DNA of 64,000 nucleotides, from positions 1 to 64,000 of the forward strand of contig NZ_QMFB01000025.1 in NCBI RefSeq assembly GCF_003285015.1, in the 5' to 3' direction. Origin of the DNA: Paenibacillus contaminans. GTDB lineage: Bacteria > Bacillota > Bacilli > Paenibacillales > NBRC-103111. The position numbers and the translations under genes are program-made. This document shows positions 23,606 through 32,124 of the stretch, one piece after another (position 1 is the first letter of the stretch; each line of letters begins with the position of its first letter). Under the pieces are notes generated by a model. The model saw nothing but the letters and a program-made list of their open reading frames with translations, had not been told where the DNA came from and made no database searches.

Positions 23606-23639
23606 ACCGGAACCCGCGCAGTTTCGTGCCGGTTCCGGA
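23606..23639 (+). other. Intergenic stem-loop
   Basis: CCGGAACC (23607-23614) pairs with GGTTCCGG (23631-23638). No T tract follows, so it is more likely an RNA stability or processing element than a terminator. Confidence 0.45.
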
Positions 23640-23672
23640 TGTACGCATAGAATAAATCGGGTAGGTGCCAAC

Positions 23673-24509
23673 GTGGAGAAAGCAAACAAATATTTAAAGA
23701 AAAGCGTCATTCTGAAGAAACTACGCAACAATCAGCTTGTGAATTGCCTGAAGTTGAACGTATCCAACCAAGCGGCGTTCGAGATCGCCGCGATGTCCGG
23801 CATTGACAGCACATGGGTATGCAGAGAGCATACGGCAAGCGACTGGGAGATTATCGAAAGGCAAAGCGTAGTAGCCAAGCTTTACGATTGCGATCTGATC
23901 GTCAGAATTGAAAAGGGAAGCTATAGCGATTACATTAAACCGTTTGAGCTGGATGCGACCGGCATCATGATCCCTCATGTCAGGTCCGGCAAGGAAGCCG
24001 AGGAAATCGTAAGAAATACCCGCTTTTTCCCTTTGGGACAAAGAGCCTGGGACGGCGGCAATGCCGACGGCAAATATTGCGCGATCGGCACGGATGAATA
24101 TATGGCGTACTCCAATACGGAGAAAGTGGTCATCGTGCAAATCGAAAATCCGGAAGGCGTAGCGGCAATTGAAGAAATCTGCGCCGTAGACGGGATCGAC
24201 ATTATTTTTTTCGGCCCAGCCGACTTGTCGCAGTATTACGGCATTCCGGGTCAAATCAATCATCCCAAAATCGTGGAAGCCCGACAAAAGGTAGCCGAGT
24301 GTGCCATTCGAAACGGAAAGTTTCCGGGAACGGTAACAACGCCGGACATTCTCGAAGCGGTCATCGCCGAGGGCTATCGCTTCCTGAATATCGGCGCGGA
24401 CGTCCATGCGCTGCGCGATACCTATGCGGCTGCCATTAATCGGTTCGCAGCCATTTCAGGAAATGCGGCATCCGTTTCGTTAGCCTCCTCCTCTTATGTG
24501 AAAGAGTAA
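23673..24509 (+). CDS. HpcH/HpaI (RhmA-like) class II 2-oxo-acid aldolase
   Basis: A 278-residue protein of the HpcH/HpaI family, which cleaves 2-keto-3-deoxy sugar acids or similar substrates to pyruvate and an aldehyde using a divalent metal. Visible marks: REHTASD (catalytic His), LDATGIMIPHV, the metal Glu in VQIENPEG, and GPADLSQYYG with the metal Asp. The GTG start at 23673 follows TAGGTG. It is probably in the same unit as the sialidase-fold gene and would handle a keto-acid from the imported sugar. Neuraminate or KDG-type substrates are possible; neither is shown. Confidence 0.82.
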   Translation: MEKANKYLKKSVILKKLRNNQLVNCLKLNVSNQAAFEIAAMSGIDSTWVCREHTASDWEIIERQSVVAKLYDCDLIVRIEKGSYSDYIKPFELDATGIMIPHVRSGKEAEEIVRNTRFFPLGQRAWDGGNADGKYCAIGTDEYMAYSNTEKVVIVQIENPEGVAAIEEICAVDGIDIIFFGPADLSQYYGIPGQINHPKIVEARQKVAECAIRNGKFPGTVTTPDILEAVIAEGYRFLNIGADVHALRDTYAAAINRFAAISGNAASVSLASSSYVKE

Positions 24510-24583
24510 GAGCGGACAGCGGCAACACGAGATTCGGGATTCATCAAGACATTAGAAACTTGTTATAACTCAGGAGGTGCGCC

Positions 24584-27500
24584 ATGGGCTTGGTGAGTAA
24601 GCAAAGCAAGAAGGTTATTTTGCTATTTATCATGTGTTGTCTTATTTATTCTTCATTCGGTTCGTTCATCGTACCGGTAACCGGAGCGGCAGCGGCTCAA
24701 TCGGACAATCCCCCTTCCTCCCGGGCTTTGCTGCCGGATGTGGAGGGTCATTGGGCGAAGGCTACCATTCAAGCCTGGATGGAGAGCGGTTACGCGGAAG
24801 GGTATCCCGAAGGCACGTTCCAACCGGATCGCGCGGTAACTCGGGGAGAAGCGATCGCGTTGATCAACCGATCCTTTGGCTATCACGACAAAGCGTCCGT
24901 AGAATTTTCCGATCTGCCCGCTTCCGACTGGGCGTATGAGGAAGTGGCCAGAGCGGTTAAAGCGGGCTACATCGAAGGCTACATCGACGGGACGATCGGC
25001 ACGAAACGGGAAATCAGCAGACAGGAGGCGGCCATTCTCCTTGTCCGCTTGCTGGGATTAAATGCCGATGGGGAGAGCGCCTCTACCGAAGGATTTGCGG
25101 ATGCCGAGCAGATTCCCGAGTGGAGTAAAGGAGCGGTGGCGGCCGCTGCAGGGGCAAAATTGGTGGAAGGTTATGAAGACGGACGATTCCGTCCGGAAGC
25201 CGCCATCACCCGCGCGGAGCTGCTGGTTATTCTCGATCGGGCGCTGAAGTCCGATGCCGCCCTGGAGTTCAGCCAGGCAGGAAAATACGGACCTGACAAA
25301 GGCATCCGAAACGTTAGCGGCAATGTCATTGTAAGCGCTGCCGGCGTCACCTTGCAAAATATGAGGATCGCCGGAAGTTTATTGTTGGCCGAAGGCATTG
25401 AAGAGGGAGACGTATTCCTTCGCAATGTAACCGTTCTTGGAACAACGACTGTTCAAGGCGGGGGAATGAACAGTATTCACATGAAAGACAGCGTGTTTGT
25501 TACCGTCATCGTGGACAAGGCGGCGGGAACGGTTCGAATTGTCGTTGAGGGAACGACCAAGATCGCCGAGGCAATTCTGAAAACGCCTGCGATTATCGAA
25601 CAATCGGGTTCTCCCGGTAACGCCGCGGGAATCAGTCAGGTGAAGCTGCATGAGGCGATTGCGGAAGGCTCCAAAATAACGCTGCGCGGTTATTTCGACC
25701 ATGTCTATATTGCCGCGAAGGGTATTGTACTCGAGTTTCAGCAAGGTGTTATTAATCAATTCGAAGCTACACAACAAGCATCAAGCTTGAAAGTTGATGT
25801 CGGTGCGGAAGCCCGCATCCTTTCGATGAGTATTGATGCGATCATAAAAGTACTTGGCGGAGGAGTGATCGAAAAGGCGATTGTCTCTGACAAGGCCAGA
25901 GGAACGACGTTTGAAAAGCAGCCTCTGTTGTTGGAAGGCGCGGGTTCTGGAGCTCCGGAGCCTACCTATTCGTCGGGAACAGGCGGAAACAACGGCAACG
26001 GCGGCAATGGAGGAAACGGCGGAAATGGCGGAAATGGCAATAATGGCGGTAACGGCAATAACGGCGGAAACGGCGGTAATGAAGGGCCGGCATCGATACT
26101 AGCCGACGACGGTCAAGCTCTATATAAGGTTCATGTGCACAGCGATGCAAACAGCATGGAGAAACATGCGGCCGAGGAATTGGTTGACTATTTGACTGAA
26201 GTGACGGGCGCGTCTTTTCAACTGACGGAAGACGCCGAACCGCCCAGCGGCCGCGTCGTGCTCGTCGGCAGGAACGCCCTGACGGAAAGCCTTGTGCCGG
26301 AATTGGCTGACGATTCGCTTGGAGAAGACGGTTTTGTCATCCGCAAGGCGCAGCGGTATATCGTTATCGCCGGCGGCGATTCCCGCGGGACGATGTACGG
26401 CGTGAATCACTTCCTGGATGATTACGTCGGAGTCAAATGGTACTCCCCGACCTATACATTCGTTCCCAGCATATCTAAATTGCAGCTAAACATAAACAAT
26501 GACGTCCAGGTGCCGCGTTACGAATATCGCGAAATGTATGTCAACGATGGCAACAATGAACAATATCGGGCGCATAACTTACTGAACGGCAAATATAGAG
26601 ACCATTATGGCCGCATTCCTCAGTCGGAGGCGTGGCTGGACAGCTGGTCCGATTTTTGGCCGTCCGACGTGCACAATTTCCATGAAATCGTGCCGCAAAC
26701 CGAATACCATAACGGCGGGCAATTGTTAGCGATGAATGAGGACGTTCGCAGTATCGCCGCCGGAAACCTGACCGATTTGATCAACCAAAGAATCGGCGAG
26801 GGAAAGGACGCTTCCTACGGGTTCAGCCAGCAAGACGAACCTACATGGTATGTGGATCCGGACAGCAAGGCGTTTGCCGACCAACACGGAGGAACATTAG
26901 CTGCTCCAATATTCGATATGGTCGGAGATGTCGCGGAGCGGGTAAGGGCTGAAATTCCGGATGCGCGTATCGGGACCCTTGCTTATATGTTTACAGAAAA
27001 AGCGCCTACGAATATGACCGTCCCCGACAACGTGGTCATTACTTTTGCTCCGATCTTTAAAGATCACGGCCGTCCGCTCAATGATCCGGCCAATCAGTTC
27101 TCCGGAGATAATGCAAGAGATTGGGCGGATATTTCGGATAATATCATCATTTGGGATTATCTTATCAACTTTGGCAGTGGCGGTTACTTAACGCCTTATC
27201 CGAGCCTTTACGCGATGAGCGAGACGATTCAGTACCTGGCTCAATTCCCTGCTTTCAAAGGCTATTTCGGCCAGCATATGCATGGCATTACCGCTCCGGC
27301 CAGCACCGGTCTTAACGATCTGCGCGCGTGGGTCGGCGCCCGTTTGCTATGGAAACCGAATCAGGACTACCGCCAGTTAATTGAACAATTTGTCTCCGGT
27401 TACTACGGGGATGCCGCACCGTATGTCAGCCAGTATATTGAATTGCTGCATGACGCATTCGAACAAAGCGATTCCATGCTCAGCACCTCTACATCGCTTG

Positions 27501-29710
27501 AGTCTTCTTACTTGTCTTTTGACGTCATGCGCCAGGCCGATGAGTGGTTTGCCCAAGCGGAAGCTGCAGTAGCGGATGACCCTGTGTTTTTGAATCATGT
27601 GCAGAGGACCCGTGTCGAAGTGGATTACGTTATTTTGATGCGCGGCGCCGACTACATGAAGGAGGCCCAGGCTCGCAATATCGCTTGGGATTTGGATTTC
27701 GACAACCGTTTTGACAGATTCAAGGCGTTTACGGCGGATATCAAGCATTATAAGATCAACGGTACGATGGAATCTCTTTATGAACAGATTGTTCAGCGGA
27801 CCGTATCGGCAACCCCTGACTTTGTGGCGGATCTGCCTAAATCGGATTGGAGAGAGTATCAGGATTACGCTTTACAGCTGTACTCGCCAGTCGGCACGAA
27901 AATCGTACAAGACCCGAAGGCTTCCGATAGCGCCGCGGCTAGAGTGACAGGCAGCACGAATGCCTGGGCGATTCAATTGCCCAATCTGAACCTTCCGCGC
28001 GAAGGCGAATGGACCTTGTATGCCAATGTCAGGATAGATCCGGGCACCGGTGCAGCAGGAGACATGGCATTTAGATACGGTATTTCTCATCCAACGAACG
28101 GCAAATCAGCCTCGATGGATTACGCGCAAGTGGCGGACGGCGAATATCATTGGGTAGCTTTACCCGGGTTATATCAGTACGATCCGGAAGAGGTGTCGGA
28201 TCACTTTGCATGGCTGGCGCCGCCGGACTCAACCGCCATCCAAAATCTATACGTCGATCGGATCATAGCCGTCAAATTTCAGCGGACTGTAGCGACAGCC
28301 CCTGACTTTGTGGCGGATTTACCGGAATCGGATTGGAAGGACTATCAGGACGATGTTTTACAATTGTCCTCGCCTGTAGGCACAGGGATCGCGCAAGACC
28401 CGAAGGCATCCGATCGCGCAGCGGCCAAAGTGACGGGCAGCACGAATGCTTGGGCGTTTCAATTACCTAGTACGAGCTTGCCAAACGAAGGCCAATGGAA
28501 GCTGTACGCCAATGTCCGGATCGACCCGGGCACCGGTGCGGCAGGAGACACGGCATTCAAGTACGGGATCTACCATCCGGCGATGGGGACTTCGGCCGCG
28601 GCGGATTACGCGCAAGTCGCGGACGGCGAATATCATTGGATTGAATTCCCGGGGATTTATCAGTATGACCCGGACGCATTGCCGGATCACTTTGCATGGC
28701 TGGCTCCGCCAAACTCAACCGCCATTCAAAATTTATATGTCGATCGGATTGTAGCTGTAAGAGTTTCGACAATCCCTGACTTTGTGGCGGATTTGCCGGA
28801 ATCGGATTGGAAGGATTATCAGGATAACGCTTTACAGTTGTCCTCGTCTGCAGGAACGATGATCGTGCAAGACCCGAGGGCTTCCGATCACACGGCGGCT
28901 AAAGTGACGGGCAGCACGAATGCTTGGGCGTTTCAATTGCCTAGTCTGAGTCTTCCGAACGAAGGCCAATGGAAGCTGTACGCCAACGTCCGCATTGATC
29001 CGGGCACCGGAACGGCAGGAGACACGGCATTCAAGTACGGGATTTACCATCCGGCGATGGCGACTTCGGCCACGATGGATTACGCGCAAGCGGCGGACGG
29101 CGAATATCACTGGGTAGAATTCCCGGGGATGTATCAGTACGACCCGGAAGAGGTGTCGGATCACTTTGCGTGGCTGGCGCCGCCGGACTCAACCGCTATT
29201 GAAAATTTATATGTCGATCGGATTATAGCCGTCAGAGTTTCGACAATCCCTGACTTTGTGGCGGATTTGCCGGAATCGGATTGGAAGGATTATCAGGATG
29301 ACGCTTTACAGTTGTCCTCGCCTGCAGAGATCGTAAAAGACGCGAGGGCCTCCGGCAGCTCAGCGGCGAAAGTCACAGGCAGCACGAATGCCTGGGCGTT
29401 TCAATTGCCTAGTGCGAATCTTCCGAACGAAGGCGAATGGAAGCTGTACGCCAATGTCCGCATCGATCCGGGCAGCGGAACGGCAGGGGACATTGCGTTC
29501 AAGTACGGGATATACCACCCTGCGATGGCCGCTTCAGCCACGATGGATTATGCGCAAGTGGCGGACGGCGAATATCATTGGGTAGAATTTCCCGGGACTT
29601 ATCAGTACGATCCGGAAGAGGTGTCGGATCATTTTGCATGGCTGGCGCCGCCAAACTCAACCGCCATCCAATATTTATATGTCGATCGGATTATAGCCGT
29701 CAGACAGTAA
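24584..29710 (+). CDS. SLH-anchored surface protein with GH67N-like, DUF4838 and four tandem C-terminal modules
   Basis: A 1708-residue secreted protein. Order: signal peptide (1-35), three SLH domains (about 48-230), a beta-repeat region paralogous to that of the protein at 5381 (GSLLLAEGIEEGDVFLRNVTVLG), a Gly/Asn-only linker (about 465-500), an alpha-glucuronidase-N-like domain, a DUF4838 domain, and four repeats of about 158 residues (1077-1708), each starting PDFVADLPxSDW and holding DGEYHWV and AWLAPP. The repeats look like carbohydrate-binding beta-sandwiches. The ribosome site CAGGAGGTG precedes the ATG. No cre site or terminator with a T tract is seen. Confidence 0.85.
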   Translation: MGLVSKQSKKVILLFIMCCLIYSSFGSFIVPVTGAAAAQSDNPPSSRALLPDVEGHWAKATIQAWMESGYAEGYPEGTFQPDRAVTRGEAIALINRSFGYHDKASVEFSDLPASDWAYEEVARAVKAGYIEGYIDGTIGTKREISRQEAAILLVRLLGLNADGESASTEGFADAEQIPEWSKGAVAAAAGAKLVEGYEDGRFRPEAAITRAELLVILDRALKSDAALEFSQAGKYGPDKGIRNVSGNVIVSAAGVTLQNMRIAGSLLLAEGIEEGDVFLRNVTVLGTTTVQGGGMNSIHMKDSVFVTVIVDKAAGTVRIVVEGTTKIAEAILKTPAIIEQSGSPGNAAGISQVKLHEAIAEGSKITLRGYFDHVYIAAKGIVLEFQQGVINQFEATQQASSLKVDVGAEARILSMSIDAIIKVLGGGVIEKAIVSDKARGTTFEKQPLLLEGAGSGAPEPTYSSGTGGNNGNGGNGGNGGNGGNGNNGGNGNNGGNGGNEGPASILADDGQALYKVHVHSDANSMEKHAAEELVDYLTEVTGASFQLTEDAEPPSGRVVLVGRNALTESLVPELADDSLGEDGFVIRKAQRYIVIAGGDSRGTMYGVNHFLDDYVGVKWYSPTYTFVPSISKLQLNINNDVQVPRYEYREMYVNDGNNEQYRAHNLLNGKYRDHYGRIPQSEAWLDSWSDFWPSDVHNFHEIVPQTEYHNGGQLLAMNEDVRSIAAGNLTDLINQRIGEGKDASYGFSQQDEPTWYVDPDSKAFADQHGGTLAAPIFDMVGDVAERVRAEIPDARIGTLAYMFTEKAPTNMTVPDNVVITFAPIFKDHGRPLNDPANQFSGDNARDWADISDNIIIWDYLINFGSGGYLTPYPSLYAMSETIQYLAQFPAFKGYFGQHMHGITAPASTGLNDLRAWVGARLLWKPNQDYRQLIEQFVSGYYGDAAPYVSQYIELLHDAFEQSDSMLSTSTSLESSYLSFDVMRQADEWFAQAEAAVADDPVFLNHVQRTRVEVDYVILMRGADYMKEAQARNIAWDLDFDNRFDRFKAFTADIKHYKINGTMESLYEQIVQRTVSATPDFVADLPKSDWREYQDYALQLYSPVGTKIVQDPKASDSAAARVTGSTNAWAIQLPNLNLPREGEWTLYANVRIDPGTGAAGDMAFRYGISHPTNGKSASMDYAQVADGEYHWVALPGLYQYDPEEVSDHFAWLAPPDSTAIQNLYVDRIIAVKFQRTVATAPDFVADLPESDWKDYQDDVLQLSSPVGTGIAQDPKASDRAAAKVTGSTNAWAFQLPSTSLPNEGQWKLYANVRIDPGTGAAGDTAFKYGIYHPAMGTSAAADYAQVADGEYHWIEFPGIYQYDPDALPDHFAWLAPPNSTAIQNLYVDRIVAVRVSTIPDFVADLPESDWKDYQDNALQLSSSAGTMIVQDPRASDHTAAKVTGSTNAWAFQLPSLSLPNEGQWKLYANVRIDPGTGTAGDTAFKYGIYHPAMATSATMDYAQAADGEYHWVEFPGMYQYDPEEVSDHFAWLAPPDSTAIENLYVDRIIAVRVSTIPDFVADLPESDWKDYQDDALQLSSPAEIVKDARASGSSAAKVTGSTNAWAFQLPSANLPNEGEWKLYANVRIDPGSGTAGDIAFKYGIYHPAMAASATMDYAQVADGEYHWVEFPGTYQYDPEEVSDHFAWLAPPNSTAIQYLYVDRIIAVRQ
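25978..26085 (+). repeat. GGN-type repeat coding for a Gly/Asn linker
   Basis: A run of GGCAAT/GGAAAC/GGCGGT hexamers encodes Gly-Asn-Gly linker residues. The other SLH/DUF4838 protein has a Thr/Pro linker at the same place. Confidence 0.85.
27815..29707 (+). repeat. Four tandem in-frame repeats of about 474 bp
   Basis: Units begin at 27815, 28301, 28775 and 29249, each with CCTGACTTTGTGGCGGAT. They share long identical blocks such as GGCAGCACGAATGC and GCCAATGTCCG. Unit lengths are about 486, 474, 474 and 459 bases, all multiples of three. The first unit is the most divergent. Confidence 0.92.
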
Positions 29711-29929
29711 AATTCCTTATTGGATTAAGAAGATTTCGTAATAGATGGGGCCGTCCGGATTGGACGGTCCCAGACTAAAAGGCATCGACTAATTAGGGAA
29801 GCCGGCAGCCGGAGAATAAAGAGAGTAGCAGTGAACCTCAAAATCCTTTGTTTCGATGCAGCAGAAATGTTTAGCCTCGCAGCTAATCTCCTTTTATTTC
29901 ATATTTGGCGCCTTCCCTCCAGTTGCAAA

Positions 29930-29995
29930 AATAAAGTCAATTCCAGCACAGCGAAGTAAAATACAGCTATGTATGCTGCAGTGAAAGGCCTTTAA
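29930..29995 (+). pseudogene. Remnant of a response regulator gene end
   Basis: The block with AAAGTCAATTCC-GCACAG-GAAGTAAA matches 33674-33745, which covers the last codons, stop and leader after the YesN-type regulator gene. The similarity continues past the stop codon (CAGC-ATGTA, then GCCT-TAAA) but does not extend upstream into the HTH region. It looks like the leftover of a lost or duplicated regulator gene. Confidence 0.55.
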
Positions 29996-30232
29996 ACTGA
30001 CAGTGGATCATTACATTATCAAACAGGGATCGAAATAACGGGGCGCTGCAAGCCCGCACGCGGCCGATTGTTGTCGTGTGACTGTAAACGCAAACCATAC
30101 ACTGCGCGATTTGCAAACTACAAGGAGCGGATCGCATGATTTGCTTCCTTTTACCATAACTAATTTCAAATACCGCTTGGACGGATAAATGTTAAAATAC
30201 TTAATAGATGGAAAAGATTGCGGCGGTTAAAA

Positions 30233-30246
30233 CGGAAGCGTTCTCA
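30233..30246 (+). promoter_or_regulatory. cre-like site upstream of the YesM/YesN genes
   Basis: CGGAAGCGTTCTCA fits the loose cre pattern TGNAANCGNTNNCA except for the first base. It lies about 35 bases after an extended -10 like element (TGTTAAAAT), so CcpA control of the whole cluster is possible. Confidence 0.4.
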
Positions 30247-30365
30247 ATAAATATGTTCGATCGTCCTCCTCCATCCGGCACAGTACAGCTCGCCAGCAGG
30301 CGATCATGTCTTCTAATACTGGGAGCTGCTCGCAGCGCAAAAAAATTTCCCGCAGGGGGGAGCCT

Positions 30366-32051
30366 ATGAATCTGTTTCGTCGTCTATGGATGCACTTCAC
30401 GTCCCGCTTGCTTTATAGAATGGTCGTCATTTATTCATTGCTGGTCGTCACGCCGCTCATCGTGATCATCAGCTTATTTTATTTCCGTTCTACCGAAATT
30501 ATCGAAACGAAAATAAGGGAAACGACGAACCAGACCTTGGTGGAAACGGCGGATAAGATAGACGGGAATTTAAAGTTGTTTAAACAAAAAGCGGATACTA
30601 TCTCGCGCAGCATATTTGCGAATCGAATTCTCAAACATGAAAACGACCCCGAAATATACGCTTTGTCCGATGAAGAAAAAACGTTGTACAAGGAACAGCT
30701 TAAGGAGCTGCTGAATGACGAAGTAGCGGCGGATGAGATGATTGATGCGATTTATATTTTCACCGAGAAGGGTACCATGTACGCCTCCTCAGGTGCAGTC
30801 GAGGTTGACAGCTACCCGGCTCTGACGTATATAGCCCACGAGGTACCCGGTCAGCTGGGGTGGGCGTTCTTCACCGATCACCGGCGGCTGATGTCGGCAA
30901 TGGAAATCAAATATGACTCCACGGAGAAAAAAATCGGGTTGATCTCGATCGCATTGAAACCGCAAAAGGTTTTCGACATGTACGCTACCTACTCAAACGA
31001 ATCGTTCTTTATTGCCAATTCCGGTAATTTGATTCTATCAGCTTCCGATATTAACTTAATCGATACGCGGCTGAATCTGGCTGATGATAACGAAACGATC
31101 GTCAACAAACGAACTTCTCTATACTCCGGCTTTGTTTATTACAGCATCATCACCAAAAAAATGTTGAACAAAGAAATTGAAGACCTGGCCTACTTTGCAG
31201 CATGGATCACGTTTGCAGCTTGGGTGGCGGCGTTAATTCTAACGATTTTTGTTCTGCGCTACGTCACCAATCCGCTGGTCAGGCTCGCCCGCCTTATGCG
31301 CAGAGCGGAGCGGGAGGACTTCGAGCAGATGAAAGGAATCCGCACCCGCGACGAGATCGCCCAAGTATGCAATAGCTTTAACAGACTGATCAGAGAGATT
31401 CAAAGCTTGATTCAAGAAGTTTATAAAACCGAGCTGCTCAAAAAAGAAGCGGATTTGAAAGCGATTAAAATGCATCTCAATCCCCATTTTCTGTATAACA
31501 CGCTCGAGTCGATGCGAATATTGGCGAGAGAAGCGGGTTCGAAGGAAGTGCCGGAAATGATCCGGTCGCTGTCCAAAATATTGCGTTTCTCCATCTCACC
31601 GGCCGACGATTTCATTCCGCTGGAAACGGAACTTAATTTGGCCGACTCCTACTTACAGCTTCATAAATATAGGTACAAGGATCGTTTGAATTGGCTAACG
31701 GAAGTGGAAAAGGAGCTCGCCGCCGTCAAAGTGCCGAAGCTTATTCTCCAGCCGATCGTCGAGAATGCTGTCGTTCATGGCATCGATCAGACGGATAGGC
31801 CGGGCATAATTTGCATCCGGGCTTATGAACGGGATTACGATTTATGGCTCGAAGTAGAGGACAATGGCCCCGGAATCGTCAAGAAATCAACGCCCGGCGG
31901 CTTAGGCACCGGACTCGAGAATGTGACGTCGCGAATCCAAATTTATTACGGCAGGGAATACGGCGTAACGACGGAAAACAAGCCGGAAGGCGGGACGATC
32001 GTACGTATACGGTTGCCTATTACGCTAGAGCAGGAGGGCGATGTCCAATGA
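30366..32051 (+). CDS. sensor histidine kinase, YesM type
   Basis: A 561-residue membrane kinase. Membrane segments (about 17-39 and 281-303) flank an extracellular sensor domain; a HAMP domain follows, then the His_kinase motif NPHFLYNTLESM, whose His (about 373) is phosphorylated, and an ATPase domain with VENAVVHG and DNGPG. It senses an extracellular sugar or its bound form and signals to the next gene's product. ATG 30366 follows GGGGGGAG; an earlier ATG at 30306 would add 20 residues without a good ribosome site. The 3' end of the gene is part of a tandem duplication. Confidence 0.9.
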   Translation: MNLFRRLWMHFTSRLLYRMVVIYSLLVVTPLIVIISLFYFRSTEIIETKIRETTNQTLVETADKIDGNLKLFKQKADTISRSIFANRILKHENDPEIYALSDEEKTLYKEQLKELLNDEVAADEMIDAIYIFTEKGTMYASSGAVEVDSYPALTYIAHEVPGQLGWAFFTDHRRLMSAMEIKYDSTEKKIGLISIALKPQKVFDMYATYSNESFFIANSGNLILSASDINLIDTRLNLADDNETIVNKRTSLYSGFVYYSIITKKMLNKEIEDLAYFAAWITFAAWVAALILTIFVLRYVTNPLVRLARLMRRAEREDFEQMKGIRTRDEIAQVCNSFNRLIREIQSLIQEVYKTELLKKEADLKAIKMHLNPHFLYNTLESMRILAREAGSKEVPEMIRSLSKILRFSISPADDFIPLETELNLADSYLQLHKYRYKDRLNWLTEVEKELAAVKVPKLILQPIVENAVVHGIDQTDRPGIICIRAYERDYDLWLEVEDNGPGIVKKSTPGGLGTGLENVTSRIQIYYGREYGVTTENKPEGGTIVRIRLPITLEQEGDVQ

Positions 32052-32124
32052 TCATCACGGAAGGCGGGACGACGAATACGGTTGCCTATTACGCTCGACA
32101 AGGAGAACGATGACCAATGAACAT
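31985..32124 (+). repeat. Tandem duplication at the kinase/regulator junction
   Basis: A segment starting GGAAGGCGGGACGA occurs at 31985 and again at 32059; both copies carry GGTTGCCTATTACGCT, a ribosome site and CAATG. Copy 1 codes for the kinase C-terminus and the stop, copy 2 supplies the leader of the regulator gene. Confidence 0.85.
32048..32113 (+). CDS. 21-codon leader reading frame created by the duplication
   Basis: ATG 32048 overlaps the kinase stop (ATGA) and follows AGGAGGGCG. The frame is open for 21 codons and ends with TGA just before the regulator start at 32117. It was probably the start of the regulator gene before the duplication. It may couple translation of the two genes; a stable peptide is unlikely. 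Confidence 0.35.
   Translation: MIITEGGTTNTVAYYARQGER

Larger units (their letters stand above)
29711..30365 (+). other. Gene-free region upstream of the YesM-type kinase
   Basis: No coding region is seen in 655 bases. It holds a stem-loop without T tract (GGGGCCGTCC/GGACGGTCCC, about 29748-29772), a block resembling the 3' end of the downstream response regulator gene (29930-29995), an extended -10 like element TGTTAAAAT (30190-30198) and a cre-like site (30233-30246). Confidence 0.6.

Noticed and set aside
31844-32113. An 89-codon plus-strand frame at the end of the kinase gene
   Set aside because: It is an out-of-frame reading of the kinase ATPase domain that continues into the duplicated leader; only its last 21 codons (from 32048) have a plausible start.
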